Shown: positions 1 through 5,601, counted from the stretch's first letter. The stretch is DNA of 5,601 nucleotides from Thermoplasmata archaeon (GCA_008297795.1 VBQP01000061.1:1-5601); one strand, 5' to 3'. Numbers and translations are program-made. Notes: generated by a model from the sequence alone, not told the origin.

Positions 1-1125
1 ATAGAGCAGTGGGGAGTGAAGTATGTGATGCTTGTTGGTGGAAGGCACGGCGGTGTTGCAACAGAGAAATGGTGGTGCCCTGTTAGGTACACCAATCTCG
101 ATGATGGAAGCAACTGGGAAGCAGCATATGTGAGCGATCTCTACTTTGCTGACATATACAAATACGACAATGGAAACGCAACATTTGAGGACTGGGACAG
201 CAACGGGAACGGAAAGTTTGCAGAATGGAAGATGACAGGAAGAGATAAAATAGATTTCTATCCAGATGTTTATGTCGGCAGGCTTGCATGCAGGAACAGT
301 TACGAAGTTGAAAAAATAGTGCAGAAAATAATCACATATGAAACAACAACCTATGGCAAAGACTGGTTCAAGAAAATGGTCGGGATAGGAGGAGATACAT
401 TCCCTGACCCGAGTGATCCTTACTATGACGGAGAATTGAGCATACTTGAGAGCAAAGATTATATGGAGGAAGTGGGGATTGAAACAACGACACTATTCAC
501 ATCTGACAATACTCTTACTGGTCCAGATGACATAATAAATGCCGTCAGCCAGGGATGCGGCTTCCTTAATTTCGAAGGACATGGCAACCCGATGAGCTGG
601 GCAAATCATCCGCCATATGACGGAGACACATGGATAGGCATAGATGTGACAAACTTCCACAAATTCTCAAATACAGGCATGTACCCCGTATGTATGATAG
701 GGGGCTGCCATAACAGCCAGTTCAACGTAAGCATACTCAATCTGCTGAAATTCGGAGAAATAAAAGATATCTACTACAAATCCGAATGGTCGCCTGAAAG
801 CTTCGGCTGGTGGATAGTGAGAATGGCGGATAAAGGGGCGATAGCAAGCATTGGAAATACAGGTCTTGGATATGGAGCAATAGGAGATAACGATGATGAT
901 GGCATACCTGATACTCTTCAATTCTATGGAGGATTCATAGATGGTGAGTTCTTCAGGGTTTATGCAGAGGAAGGAAAGGACATACTCGGAGAAACACACG
1001 GAACTACGCTGACAAACTACATAATGAAGTTCCCGCCGATGAATGACCAGATAGATGCCAAGACAGTTGAGGAATGGGTACTTCTCGGAGATCCGTCCCT
1101 GAAAATAGGCGGCTATCCGAGTTAA
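1..1125 (+). CDS. Peptidase family C25 (gingipain-like) cysteine protease, 5'-truncated by window edge
   Basis: This is the C-terminal 374 residues of a cysteine peptidase of the gingipain/C25 (caspase-like fold) group, expected to act outside the cell. The frame is open to base 1 and reads IEQWGVKYVMLVGG, so the GTG at 16 is not the start. Counting from that GTG codon, visible landmarks are YPDVYVGRL (82-90), the catalytic-His motif FEGHG (His189), the catalytic-Cys segment MIGGCHN (Cys231), and the family-typical ending VLLGDPSLKIGG (355-366). Two acidic Asn/Asp/Gly loops, DSNGNG (61-66) and DNDDDGIPD (291-299), look like calcium sites. The signal peptide and propeptide would lie upstream, outside the window. 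The protein stops right after the GDPSLKIGG motif, so no C-terminal anchor or sorting domain follows. It is convergent with the minus-strand operon, 19 bases from the M24 gene. Family assignment is firm; substrate is unknown. Confidence 0.88.
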   Translation: MEQWGVKYVMLVGGRHGGVATEKWWCPVRYTNLDDGSNWEAAYVSDLYFADIYKYDNGNATFEDWDSNGNGKFAEWKMTGRDKIDFYPDVYVGRLACRNSYEVEKIVQKIITYETTTYGKDWFKKMVGIGGDTFPDPSDPYYDGELSILESKDYMEEVGIETTTLFTSDNTLTGPDDIINAVSQGCGFLNFEGHGNPMSWANHPPYDGDTWIGIDVTNFHKFSNTGMYPVCMIGGCHNSQFNVSILNLLKFGEIKDIYYKSEWSPESFGWWIVRMADKGAIASIGNTGLGYGAIGDNDDDGIPDTLQFYGGFIDGEFFRVYAEEGKDILGETHGTTLTNYIMKFPPMNDQIDAKTVEEWVLLGDPSLKIGGYPS

Positions 1126-1137
1126 TCTCTCTCCCTC

Positions 1138-1154
1138 TTTTTTCCTATTTTTTT
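1138..1154 (+). terminator. T-rich archaeal-type terminator after the C25 gene
   Basis: Thirteen bases after the C25 stop codon come a T6 run (1138-1143) and a T7 run (1148-1154) on the plus strand, preceded by a pyrimidine-rich stretch. I see no hairpin. Archaeal RNA polymerase terminates on oligo-T tracts, so this is a plausible terminator for the C25 transcript. The second run overlaps the last codons (Lys-Lys) of the convergent M24 gene, so part of it is also coding on the other strand. The minus strand shows no comparable T run just past its own gene end. Confidence 0.5.
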
Positions 1155-2161
1155 GTTAAAAGTTCAATACCGTTCTTTCTCACGAGTACATCATCTTCTA
1201 TTCTTATGCCCCACCTATCTCTCAAATAGATTCCTGGCTCAATTGTTATAACCATCCCTTCCTTCAGTATGAAATCTTCCTTCATCGAAAAACCGTCGTG
1301 AACCTCAAGACCTATCGAATGACCCAAGGAGTGAATCATTTTGCCAAAACCGTTTTTTGAAAAAAACTCATCCACTCTATTTTGAATGTCTTTTGAATTG
1401 GTGCCATCCTCCACCATGTCAAAGGCTATTCCCTGCCCTTCCTCAACAATTTCATATACCTTCTGCTGCTCTTTTCCGGATGCGAATGTTCTTGTAATAT
1501 CGGAACAATATCTTCTGTATTTTGCCCCGAAATCCATCAATGCAGGAAATTCAAATTCTTTTCTGCCTGTTGAATAATGAGGAATTGATGAGTTTATGCC
1601 GAAAGCAACAATGGTGTCAAATGACGGCGTTCCACCCTTTTTTGCCATCATGTAATTTATCTCTGCGAGAATGTCATTTTCCCTCGTACCTTCTTTCAAA
1701 AGAGCAGATACTTCATCTGAAACGGATGATACTATCTCCCCTGCCTTCTTTATTCTGCCTATCTCCTCCCTGTCCTTCACCATTCTCGCCATGCGTATAG
1801 CACCATACACATCAACGAATTCTGATTCCGGGAGAATTTCCTTTAACTTCATAAAATCTGCATGGGAGATTGCCCTGCTGTTTATGCCGATCTTTCCTGC
1901 CCCCAGCCTGTCCTTCAGAATCCTGAATTTCTCCTTGTTGCTTGAGAATATATGCACTTTTCCGCCTGCTGCGCTTTCCTCGAGTTCAGGGCATATAACT
2001 TCCATGCCACCATCAGGGTATATGACAGCAGCAGAATTCTCGAAAAGCCCGCTTTCGAATCCCGTCACATAAAAAAATGTCATGTCTATGGAAGAGCTGT
2101 TCATTATCACAATTGCTTCTGCATCTGCGTTCTCAAATATTTTCTTTATTCTTCCCTTCAT
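1145..2161 (-). CDS. M24-family metallopeptidase (Xaa-Pro aminopeptidase / Xaa-Pro dipeptidase)
   Basis: A 338-residue cytoplasmic metallopeptidase of the pita-bread (M24B) fold, expected to cleave bonds next to proline in peptides. Residues 1-125 form the creatinase/prolidase N-terminal domain; residues from about 130 form the catalytic domain. All five metal ligands are visible: Asp210 and Asp221 (MDFGAKYRRYCSDITRTF), His281 (HSLGHSIGLEVHD), Glu308 (TIEPG) and Glu322 (RIEDD). The likely catalytic His195 (IPHY) and His288 are also present. Length and ligand spacing closely resemble archaeal prolidase/aminopeptidase P proteins, so the enzyme looks complete. The ATG at 2161 lies 29 bases inside the end of ksgA, with a GAGGG just upstream, which suggests coupled translation as the last gene of the operon. 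Sequence alone does not separate aminopeptidase from dipeptidase (pepQ-like) activity, so no symbol is given. Confidence 0.9.
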   Translation of the reverse strand: MKGRIKKIFENADAEAIVIMNSSSIDMTFFYVTGFESGLFENSAAVIYPDGGMEVICPELEESAAGGKVHIFSSNKEKFRILKDRLGAGKIGINSRAISHADFMKLKEILPESEFVDVYGAIRMARMVKDREEIGRIKKAGEIVSSVSDEVSALLKEGTRENDILAEINYMMAKKGGTPSFDTIVAFGINSSIPHYSTGRKEFEFPALMDFGAKYRRYCSDITRTFASGKEQQKVYEIVEEGQGIAFDMVEDGTNSKDIQNRVDEFFSKNGFGKMIHSLGHSIGLEVHDGFSMKEDFILKEGMVITIEPGIYLRDRWGIRIEDDVLVRKNGIELLTKK

Positions 2162-2909
2162 TTTCCCTCATCACTGCAATGATATCGCTTATTTCCCCTA
2201 TTTGCTGTGGAGAAATCATCTCCACCCTCTTTTCGCAGTAGGGCAACTTTCCGACATTTTCTTCGCTTACAAGCCCCTCAATGACCAGAGAGTTCTTTAT
2301 CTTTTTCCTTCTGTGAGAGAACAATGCCTTTGTCACTTCATAAAAAAGCGCCTCGTTCTTTACCTCAAATCTCCTTTTCCCCGGCACGACCCTGACTATG
2401 GCAGAATAAACTCTGGGGCGGGGGCGGAAGGCGGCGGGGGGCACAACCTCCAGCATTTCCCATTCCGCCGAATAAGATGCCATGACAGACAATCGGGAAT
2501 AATTTTTGCTGCCGGGCTCTGCCACCAGGCGGTCTGCAAATTCTTTCTGATACATAAGAATGCCGATATCAAAATCGCTCTCCAGCAATTTAAAAGTCAC
2601 AGGGGAAGAAATCTGGTATGGAAGATTTGAAACAACCTTGTTGAATGGTATCTCTTCGAAATCAATCTTCAATATATCGCTGCATATGAGTTCAACATTT
2701 GGCGTGCCTTTCAGAGAGTTTTCAAGAGAAGATGCAAGCCTTCTGTCCACCTCAACAGCAATTACCTTTTTTGCCTTTCGTGCGATTCTTTTTGTCAGCA
2801 CACCATAACCTGCGCCTATCTCCAGCACAATATCCTTATCAGACAGAGAGGCATAATTTATCTGCCTTTCCGCAATTCTTTTGTCAACCAAAAAATGCTG
2901 CCCTTTCAT
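2133..2909 (-). CDS. ksgA: 16S rRNA dimethyladenosine transferase KsgA/Dim1 (RsmA)
   Basis: A 258-residue S-adenosylmethionine-dependent methyltransferase that dimethylates two adjacent adenosines in the 3'-terminal hairpin of 16S rRNA, a late step of small-subunit assembly. Motifs in order: GQHFLVD (3-9), SAM motif I LEIGAGYG (29-36), acidic AVEVD (51-55) contacting the ribose, Asp78 in CSDIL near the adenine, the catalytic NLPYQISSP (95-103), then FRPRPRVYSA (161-170) and the basic SHRRKKIKNSL (198-208) of the C-terminal domain. Nothing essential is missing, and the length is slightly short of typical archaeal members. The start codon is one base after the DUF655 stop (TAA A ATG). No Shine-Dalgarno is visible in the A-rich bases before it, so initiation probably depends on coupling to the upstream gene. 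Its last 29 bases overlap the M24 gene. Confidence 0.95.
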   Translation of the reverse strand: MKGQHFLVDKRIAERQINYASLSDKDIVLEIGAGYGVLTKRIARKAKKVIAVEVDRRLASSLENSLKGTPNVELICSDILKIDFEEIPFNKVVSNLPYQISSPVTFKLLESDFDIGILMYQKEFADRLVAEPGSKNYSRLSVMASYSAEWEMLEVVPPAAFRPRPRVYSAIVRVVPGKRRFEVKNEALFYEVTKALFSHRRKKIKNSLVIEGLVSEENVGKLPYCEKRVEMISPQQIGEISDIIAVMRENEGKNKENI

Positions 2910-2910
2910 T

Positions 2911-3462
2911 TTACTTTTTTAAAGGTGCTCTGGTAAAAAGACGATATTTCTGCATGGGATCCATCAGTTCCTCCTCAACTCTTTTGGCTATCAGTTTTTC
3001 AGGATGGGTGAGATGTTTAACCCTGTTTGATATGTCCTCAAAACTTTTGAAAGGCTCTTTCCTTCTCTCCTCGACTATTTCATGCATTGTCTTCTTTCCC
3101 AATCCTGGCAGAAGTTCGAGAGCGTGGAAACGGGTGGATATCGCAGGACATTTGTTGTAAAAATCCACGAATTTTTCCTCGTTGTTTTTTATGATATCCT
3201 CTATCACATAAACCAGTTCGCCGTGGGCAGCCGCAGACAAATCTTCATAATTAACACGCCCCTTGACCTTCGCTATCTTGTTCCTCTTGTCCTTATCCTT
3301 TCCAACATATACCCTCTCGCCTATTGCAAGAGATACATTTTTCTTCGGCAGCAGTTCAAGAAGGGTGAACTGGTCTTCTCCTATCCCGTATGCTATCGCC
3401 TCCTTCCTATATCCTGGTTTTCCCATTGCTAAATAATCCAGGATATAAACATAATCCTCCAT
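2911..3462 (-). CDS. DUF655 family protein with helix-hairpin-helix motif
   Basis: A 183-residue member of the archaeal DUF655 family, whose exact role is unknown. The N-terminal half (about 1-90) is rich in beta-forming segments such as ERVYVGKD (49-56) and matches the OB/S1-like part of the family. The C-terminal half contains a helix-hairpin-helix, LLPGLGKKT (117-125), followed by a second helical segment with FKSFEDISNRV (138-148); such motifs usually bind nucleic acid backbone. The position between rpoF and ksgA is conserved in many archaea and suggests a role in transcription or rRNA maturation, which is inference. I chose the ATG at 3462 because GAGGT sits 5 bases before it. The in-frame TTG at 3474 would overlap rpoF by 4 bases but lacks a good ribosome site. 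The Shine-Dalgarno overlaps the rpoF stop codon (TGAGGT), favouring coupled translation. Confidence 0.88.
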   Translation of the reverse strand: MEDYVYILDYLAMGKPGYRKEAIAYGIGEDQFTLLELLPKKNVSLAIGERVYVGKDKDKRNKIAKVKGRVNYEDLSAAAHGELVYVIEDIIKNNEEKFVDFYNKCPAISTRFHALELLPGLGKKTMHEIVEERRKEPFKSFEDISNRVKHLTHPEKLIAKRVEEELMDPMQKYRLFTRAPLKK

Positions 3463-3470
3463 AATATACC

Positions 3471-3785
3471 TCAAATATACTTCCTGACTATTTCAAGAAT
3501 CTTTTTTATATCTTCTTTTGAAGGGACAAATGTCTCTTTTGAAAAAATGACCGCTATGTCCTCTTCGTCTTTCGGAAGGAGGTCTGCTATTTTGTAAGCC
3601 TGCTTCTGGCTGATTTTTTCTATGGTCTGCAGCTCCTTTATCAGTTTCTTCGTTTTGCTTGCGGACAGCTGCACAACCTTTTCACTGTGTTCGAGGGCTA
3701 TTTTCTGCTCTCTTGTGAGCTCCTCTCTCTCTTTTCCGAGTTTGGAAAGCATATCCTTTACTTCTGCCATAGAGACTATTTTCAT
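3471..3785 (-). CDS. rpoF: DNA-directed RNA polymerase subunit F (Rpo4, Rpb4-like)
   Basis: A 104-residue stalk subunit of archaeal RNA polymerase. With RpoE/Rpo7 it forms the stalk heterodimer that contacts nascent RNA and helps open-complex formation and termination. The protein is almost all alpha-helical and charged, with the conserved helix-turn-helix of the HRDC-like fold around 47-75. The family-typical DLLPKDEEDIAVIF (68-81) precedes the C-terminal helix. Length is normal for archaeal RpoF. The ATG follows the rpl21e stop after one base, and AGGTG lies 5 bases before it. The partner gene rpoE is not in this window and is usually encoded elsewhere. Placement directly after rpl21e is common in archaea and supports the assignment. 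Confidence 0.92.
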   Translation of the reverse strand: MKIVSMAEVKDMLSKLGKEREELTREQKIALEHSEKVVQLSASKTKKLIKELQTIEKISQKQAYKIADLLPKDEEDIAVIFSKETFVPSKEDIKKILEIVRKYI

Positions 3786-3786
3786 C

Positions 3787-4077
3787 TTACACCTTTTTCA
3801 GATGTTCAGGTCTCACAATCACACTTTTCATTGCATTGCCAACTTTCACCCTTACGACATAAGCATCGCCCCTCTTGTCCTCTATATCTCCTGTCTTTCC
3901 CTGGAATCTTCTATGGGGCATGCCCTTCTGCACCGAGGGGTCAATCACTATGGAGACCTTCTCTCCTTTTTCAAATTCCTGCAAAGCCCTTGTAATCGGG
4001 CTCATTCCCTTCTCTCTGGGCTTCTTTCTCAGCACCTGTCTTGTTTTGCTTCTAATTCCTCTCGACCTTCTCGCCAT
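3787..4077 (-). CDS. rpl21e: 50S ribosomal protein L21e (eL21)
   Basis: A 96-residue basic protein of the archaeal/eukaryotic large ribosomal subunit. The start MARRSRGIRSKTRQ, the GMPHRRFQGKTG segment (52-63) and the end VRPEHLKKV are all diagnostic of eL21, which has an SH3-like barrel and an extended basic N-terminus threaded into rRNA. Length matches archaeal homologues of about 97 residues. I chose the ATG at 4077 because the family begins MARRS or similar, and GGTGAT, complementary to the archaeal 16S 3' end, lies 4 bases before it. In-frame starts at 4083 (ATG), 4086 (GTG) and 4089 (TTG) would add residues and lose that ribosome site. The first 26 bases overlap the end of pus10 in another frame. 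Confidence 0.95.
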   Translation of the reverse strand: MARRSRGIRSKTRQVLRKKPREKGMSPITRALQEFEKGEKVSIVIDPSVQKGMPHRRFQGKTGDIEDKRGDAYVVRVKVGNAMKSVIVRPEHLKKV

Positions 4078-4363
4078 CTTCATCACCAATATTTATTACA
4101 TCCAGCTTCTTTACTTCAATAGCACAACCTGCCAGCTCGCTGAGTGACGGCTTCGTCCTGCCGCCATCGCCTGTCACGAGTTCCTTTATGTATGTACCCG
4201 ACTCTGCCTTTACTACTATCACTGCCTCGTTCATCTTTTCTTCCTCTACCCTTATGTCTATTATCTTTCTTTCTCTTACTCTGTCCGCTCTTCTATGAAC
4301 TACCCTAAGCGGCGTTCTCTGTGCTATATAGCAACCCCTTAATGCATTAACTGCTTCATTAAT
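4052..4363 (-). pseudogene. pus10: C-terminal part of Pus10, displaced into another frame
   Basis: This stretch encodes the last 103 or so residues of tRNA pseudouridine synthase Pus10, one base out of frame with the preceding part. Read from 4363 it gives INEAVNALRG, then the conserved IAQRTPLRVVHRRADRVR, then SGTYIKELVTGDGGRTKPS and LDVINIGDEDG before a TAG stop at 4052-4054. These are the hallmark C-terminal catalytic-domain motifs of the family. The frame is open back to 4384, where a TAA blocks it, and there is no ATG, GTG or TTG before the RTP/HRRAD motif. It therefore cannot be made whole as a separate protein. An ATG at 4234 with a weak GAGG upstream would give only 60 residues lacking RTP/HRRAD. 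The stop lies 26 bases inside rpl21e. It is labelled pseudogene because of the frame break; it may be functional if the break is a sequencing error or is recoded. Confidence 0.8.
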
Positions 4364-5279
4364 TTTTCCCTTTTTCGAATGAGATTATGACGCGGTATGT
4401 CTTTGTTGCCTTCATGGCTTTTAACTTCTCTATCTCCTTTTTTTCTGCAAATCGGAGTTCTGAAACTTCGACTTTTCCCTTGCCAAAAGAATTTATCTCT
4501 TTCTGCAAATCAGATAAATCTATTTTTCTCCTTCTCGGCTCCCTTATTTCAAGAATGAAGGGCCTGCCGTTTCCGAGCATCAGAACGTCTATGTCCTCAC
4601 GTCCTGCACCGTGGAAGTACTCCTCTCCACCCTCTGCAATCTCAACCGCCCTTTTGGCAATTATCTCCTCAACGCTCTCCTCATACATTTTTCCAGTGCC
4701 ATGGCAGTACTCGCACCCTATTCCATTACACTTCCTGCAGGGCCATTTTGTCTGAGGGATGCCTCTTATCAACTTTCTGTATCTGCCGTAGATGTAAAGG
4801 GGACGGATATCCAGTTCAATGTCGTCATACTGCGTATTTATTATGGCAGTTATGTGAGGGCGGATAAAATCAACTTCCTTCCCTGTGGAAGCGGAGACCA
4901 GTTTTCCCACCTCCCTGTTTATCTCCCTCTTTATGCTTTCCCCATATTCTGTCAACGATAGAATCTCATCTTCCTTAGCCGTAATTTCTTTTTCAACCCT
5001 GCTTCCCACGAGGAACGTTTCATACTCATATTTCTCCATCGCCTCCACAACCATTTCAGCAAATTTTCCCAATTCCCCCATCATCCCGCCGCAGAGCCAG
5101 CATTCTTCCACTTCCACCTTTTCCAGCCCCAGCAATTGCCGTATTATTGCTCCCCTTTCCTCGTTGCTCATTCCATGGCTTACGGTTGCAAACTGCCTGC
5201 CCAGACATGAATCGCATAACCGATATGAGGAAAGTTTTTTTGCTGTGGAAATGACCGCGTCGCTGTTCCATTCATCCAT
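4359..5279 (-). CDS. pus10: tRNA pseudouridine synthase Pus10, N-terminal and catalytic part, ends early at a frame break
   Basis: Archaeal Pus10 makes pseudouridine 54 and 55 in the T-loop of tRNAs. This frame gives 306 residues. The N-terminal THUMP-containing part carries paired cysteines, C22/C25 (LCDSCLG) and C60/C63 (CWLCGG), and a second CxxC pair, C181/C184 with C189/C192, in the WPCRKC segment typical of the family. RPLYIYGRYRKLIRGIPQTKW (159-179) and GREDIDVLMLGNGRPF (226-241) follow. By analogy with the GRTD motif of TruA, D229 is the likely catalytic aspartate. The frame hits TAA (4359-4361) then TGA after EKGKN, while the remaining conserved motifs continue immediately in the +1 frame. 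Joined, the product would be about 408 residues, normal for archaeal Pus10. Start is the ATG at 5279; no ribosome site precedes it, and a TATA-like box 26 bases upstream suggests a leaderless mRNA. First gene of the operon. Confidence 0.9.
   Translation of the reverse strand: MDEWNSDAVISTAKKLSSYRLCDSCLGRQFATVSHGMSNEERGAIIRQLLGLEKVEVEECWLCGGMMGELGKFAEMVVEAMEKYEYETFLVGSRVEKEITAKEDEILSLTEYGESIKREINREVGKLVSASTGKEVDFIRPHITAIINTQYDDIELDIRPLYIYGRYRKLIRGIPQTKWPCRKCNGIGCEYCHGTGKMYEESVEEIIAKRAVEIAEGGEEYFHGAGREDIDVLMLGNGRPFILEIREPRRRKIDLSDLQKEINSFGKGKVEVSELRFAEKKEIEKLKAMKATKTYRVIISFEKGKN
4361..4376 (-). other. Frame break in pus10 at an A5-G3-A5 tract
   Basis: On the coding strand the bases read GAAAAAGGGAAAAATTAA. 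Removing one A from either A5 run joins the upstream frame (ISFEKGK) to the downstream frame (INEAVNALRGCYIAQRTP) with no lost or odd residues. The in-frame result is TAA followed at once by TGA. Two homopolymer runs flanking a G triplet are a classic spot for one-base length errors, in sequencing or in replication. A +1 ribosomal shift is also formally possible here. Confidence 0.85.
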
Positions 5280-5300
5280 TGCATGCTGAATGAGGGAGGA

Positions 5301-5315
5301 GTTAAATAGATTTGG
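5301..5315 (-). promoter_or_regulatory. Putative BRE/TATA promoter of the pus10 operon
   Basis: On the coding strand, TATTTAA (5308-5302) resembles an archaeal TATA box, with CAAA (5314-5311) just upstream as a possible TFB-recognition element. The box centre is about 26 bases from the A of the pus10 ATG (5279), the usual distance from TATA to transcription start. The transcript would then begin at or next to the start codon, which agrees with the absence of a Shine-Dalgarno before pus10. This is the only candidate I can see in the 41-base gap. The call rests on position and sequence resemblance only. Confidence 0.5.
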
Positions 5316-5320
5316 TGTGC

Positions 5321-5601
5321 CTACTCCTCGAAGTTCTTGCCGCAGTAAGGACAGACCTTTGCATCAAAAGGAATGCTCCTGCCGCAGCTCGGGCATATCC
5401 TTTCCTTCTTTTCTTCACCAGCAGCTTTTTTCTCATAGAATGATGGCTCGGGAGGTCGTACAATAAGCCAGATTATCAAGCCTAAGCCTATGATTCCGAA
5501 TAGCAATCCTATGATGAGCCACAGCGCACCACTCTTTCCCCTTTTCTCCGCATCTCTGTACATCCATACGCCAATGGCTATCCATATTATGAACAGTATT
5601 A
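5321..5601 (-). CDS. Small membrane protein with C-terminal zinc ribbon, 5'-truncated by window edge
   Basis: Ninety-two residues are visible and no specific function is recognised. The Met at 5563 is not the likely start: the frame stays open to the window edge and reads ILFIIWIAIGVW before it, which is the end of a hydrophobic helix. Then comes a short charged loop, MYRDAEKRGKSG, followed by a second membrane segment (residues 13-35 counted from that Met). A linker follows, then a zinc ribbon with C57/C60 (CPSC) and C71/C74 (CPYC) eight to eleven residues from the end. The layout of two membrane helices plus a cytoplasmic zinc ribbon recurs in small archaeal membrane proteins of unknown role. 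It is co-oriented with pus10, but the pus10 gene appears to have its own promoter, so shared function is not implied. The stop is TAG. Confidence 0.75.
   Translation of the reverse strand, partial: ILFIIWIAIGVWMYRDAEKRGKSGALWLIIGLLFGIIGLGLIIWLIVRPPEPSFYEKKAAGEEKKERICPSCGRSIPFDAKVCPYCGKNFEE

Noticed and set aside
667..999. Minus-strand open frame opposite the C25 gene
   Set aside because: It overlaps the catalytic Cys region of a clear peptidase gene and shows no ribosome site or domain.
1671..2072. Plus-strand open frame opposite the M24 gene
   Set aside because: Its translation is Ser/Phe/Pro-rich low-information sequence, as expected from the complement of a Glu/Lys-rich gene.
2082..2630. 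Long plus-strand open frame (182 codons) opposite ksgA
   Set aside because: It is antisense to a fully motif-bearing ksgA, spans the ksgA-M24 junction, and its translation has no recognisable domain and an unnatural Phe/His/Pro-rich composition.
3463..3474. TTG start for the DUF655 gene at 3474
   Set aside because: The ATG at 3462 has GAGGT at ideal spacing and gives the family-like start MEDYVYILDYL; the TTG has only a poor upstream match.
4078..4089. Extended eL21 start (TTG/GTG/ATG at 4089-4083)
   Set aside because: eL21 proteins start at the MARRS-like position, and the GGTGAT ribosome site fits the ATG at 4077 only.
4089..4100. AATAAATATT as a TATA box for rpl21e
   Set aside because: It lies only about 12-20 bases before the start codon and inside pus10 coding sequence, too close for a normal TATA-to-start distance.
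4885..5289. Plus-strand open frame opposite the N-terminal half of pus10
   Set aside because: Ser/Pro/Ile-rich complement of a real gene; no domain or start signal.
1..5601. Mobile elements, CRISPR arrays, tRNA/rRNA genes, or a novel defence-type system
   Set aside because: No direct or inverted repeats, transposase or integrase motifs, spaced repeats or RNA-gene signatures were seen; nearly all bases belong to recognised genes.

Overview
This window looks like chromosomal DNA from an archaeon, probably an uncultured euryarchaeote of Thermoplasmatota-like type. The domain-level call is firm: eL21, the Rpb4-like RNA polymerase subunit F, a DUF655 protein, archaeal-type Pus10 and KsgA/Dim1 lie in the order typical of archaeal information-processing clusters. 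GGTG/GAGGT Shine-Dalgarno sites and a TATA-type promoter set for a leaderless transcript fit as well. The finer placement is only inference. It rests on gene content, such as a C25 (gingipain-like) peptidase next to housekeeping genes and moderate base composition.

Layout. Positions 1-1125 (+) hold the C-terminal 374 residues of a secreted-type C25 cysteine peptidase whose 5' end lies outside the window. It ends in T-rich DNA and faces, tail to tail, a long minus-strand operon. Read in transcription order (right to left), that operon is pus10 (5279 to 4052, with its reading frame broken once), rpl21e, rpoF, a DUF655 gene, ksgA, and an M24-family (Xaa-Pro) aminopeptidase ending at 1145. Junctions are tight: overlaps of 26 and 29 bases at the two ends of the series and gaps of 1, 8 and 1 bases in between. 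This points to one message with coupled translation. At the right edge (5321-5601, minus) is the 3' part of a small membrane protein with a C-terminal zinc ribbon. A 41-base gap separates it from pus10 and carries a TATA-like box about 26 bases before the pus10 ATG.

The operon joins parts of RNA and protein synthesis: tRNA pseudouridylation (Pus10), a large-subunit ribosomal protein (eL21), an RNA polymerase stalk subunit (RpoF), a probable nucleic-acid-binding HhH protein (DUF655), 16S rRNA dimethylation during small-subunit maturation (KsgA), and dipeptide/proline-peptide turnover (M24).

The most notable anomaly is the +1-type frame break in pus10 at an A5-G3-A5 tract. Both halves are otherwise intact and together would make a normal-length 408-residue enzyme. 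I see no mobile element, CRISPR array, tRNA, rRNA or undescribed system, and no gene-free stretch longer than about 40 bases.
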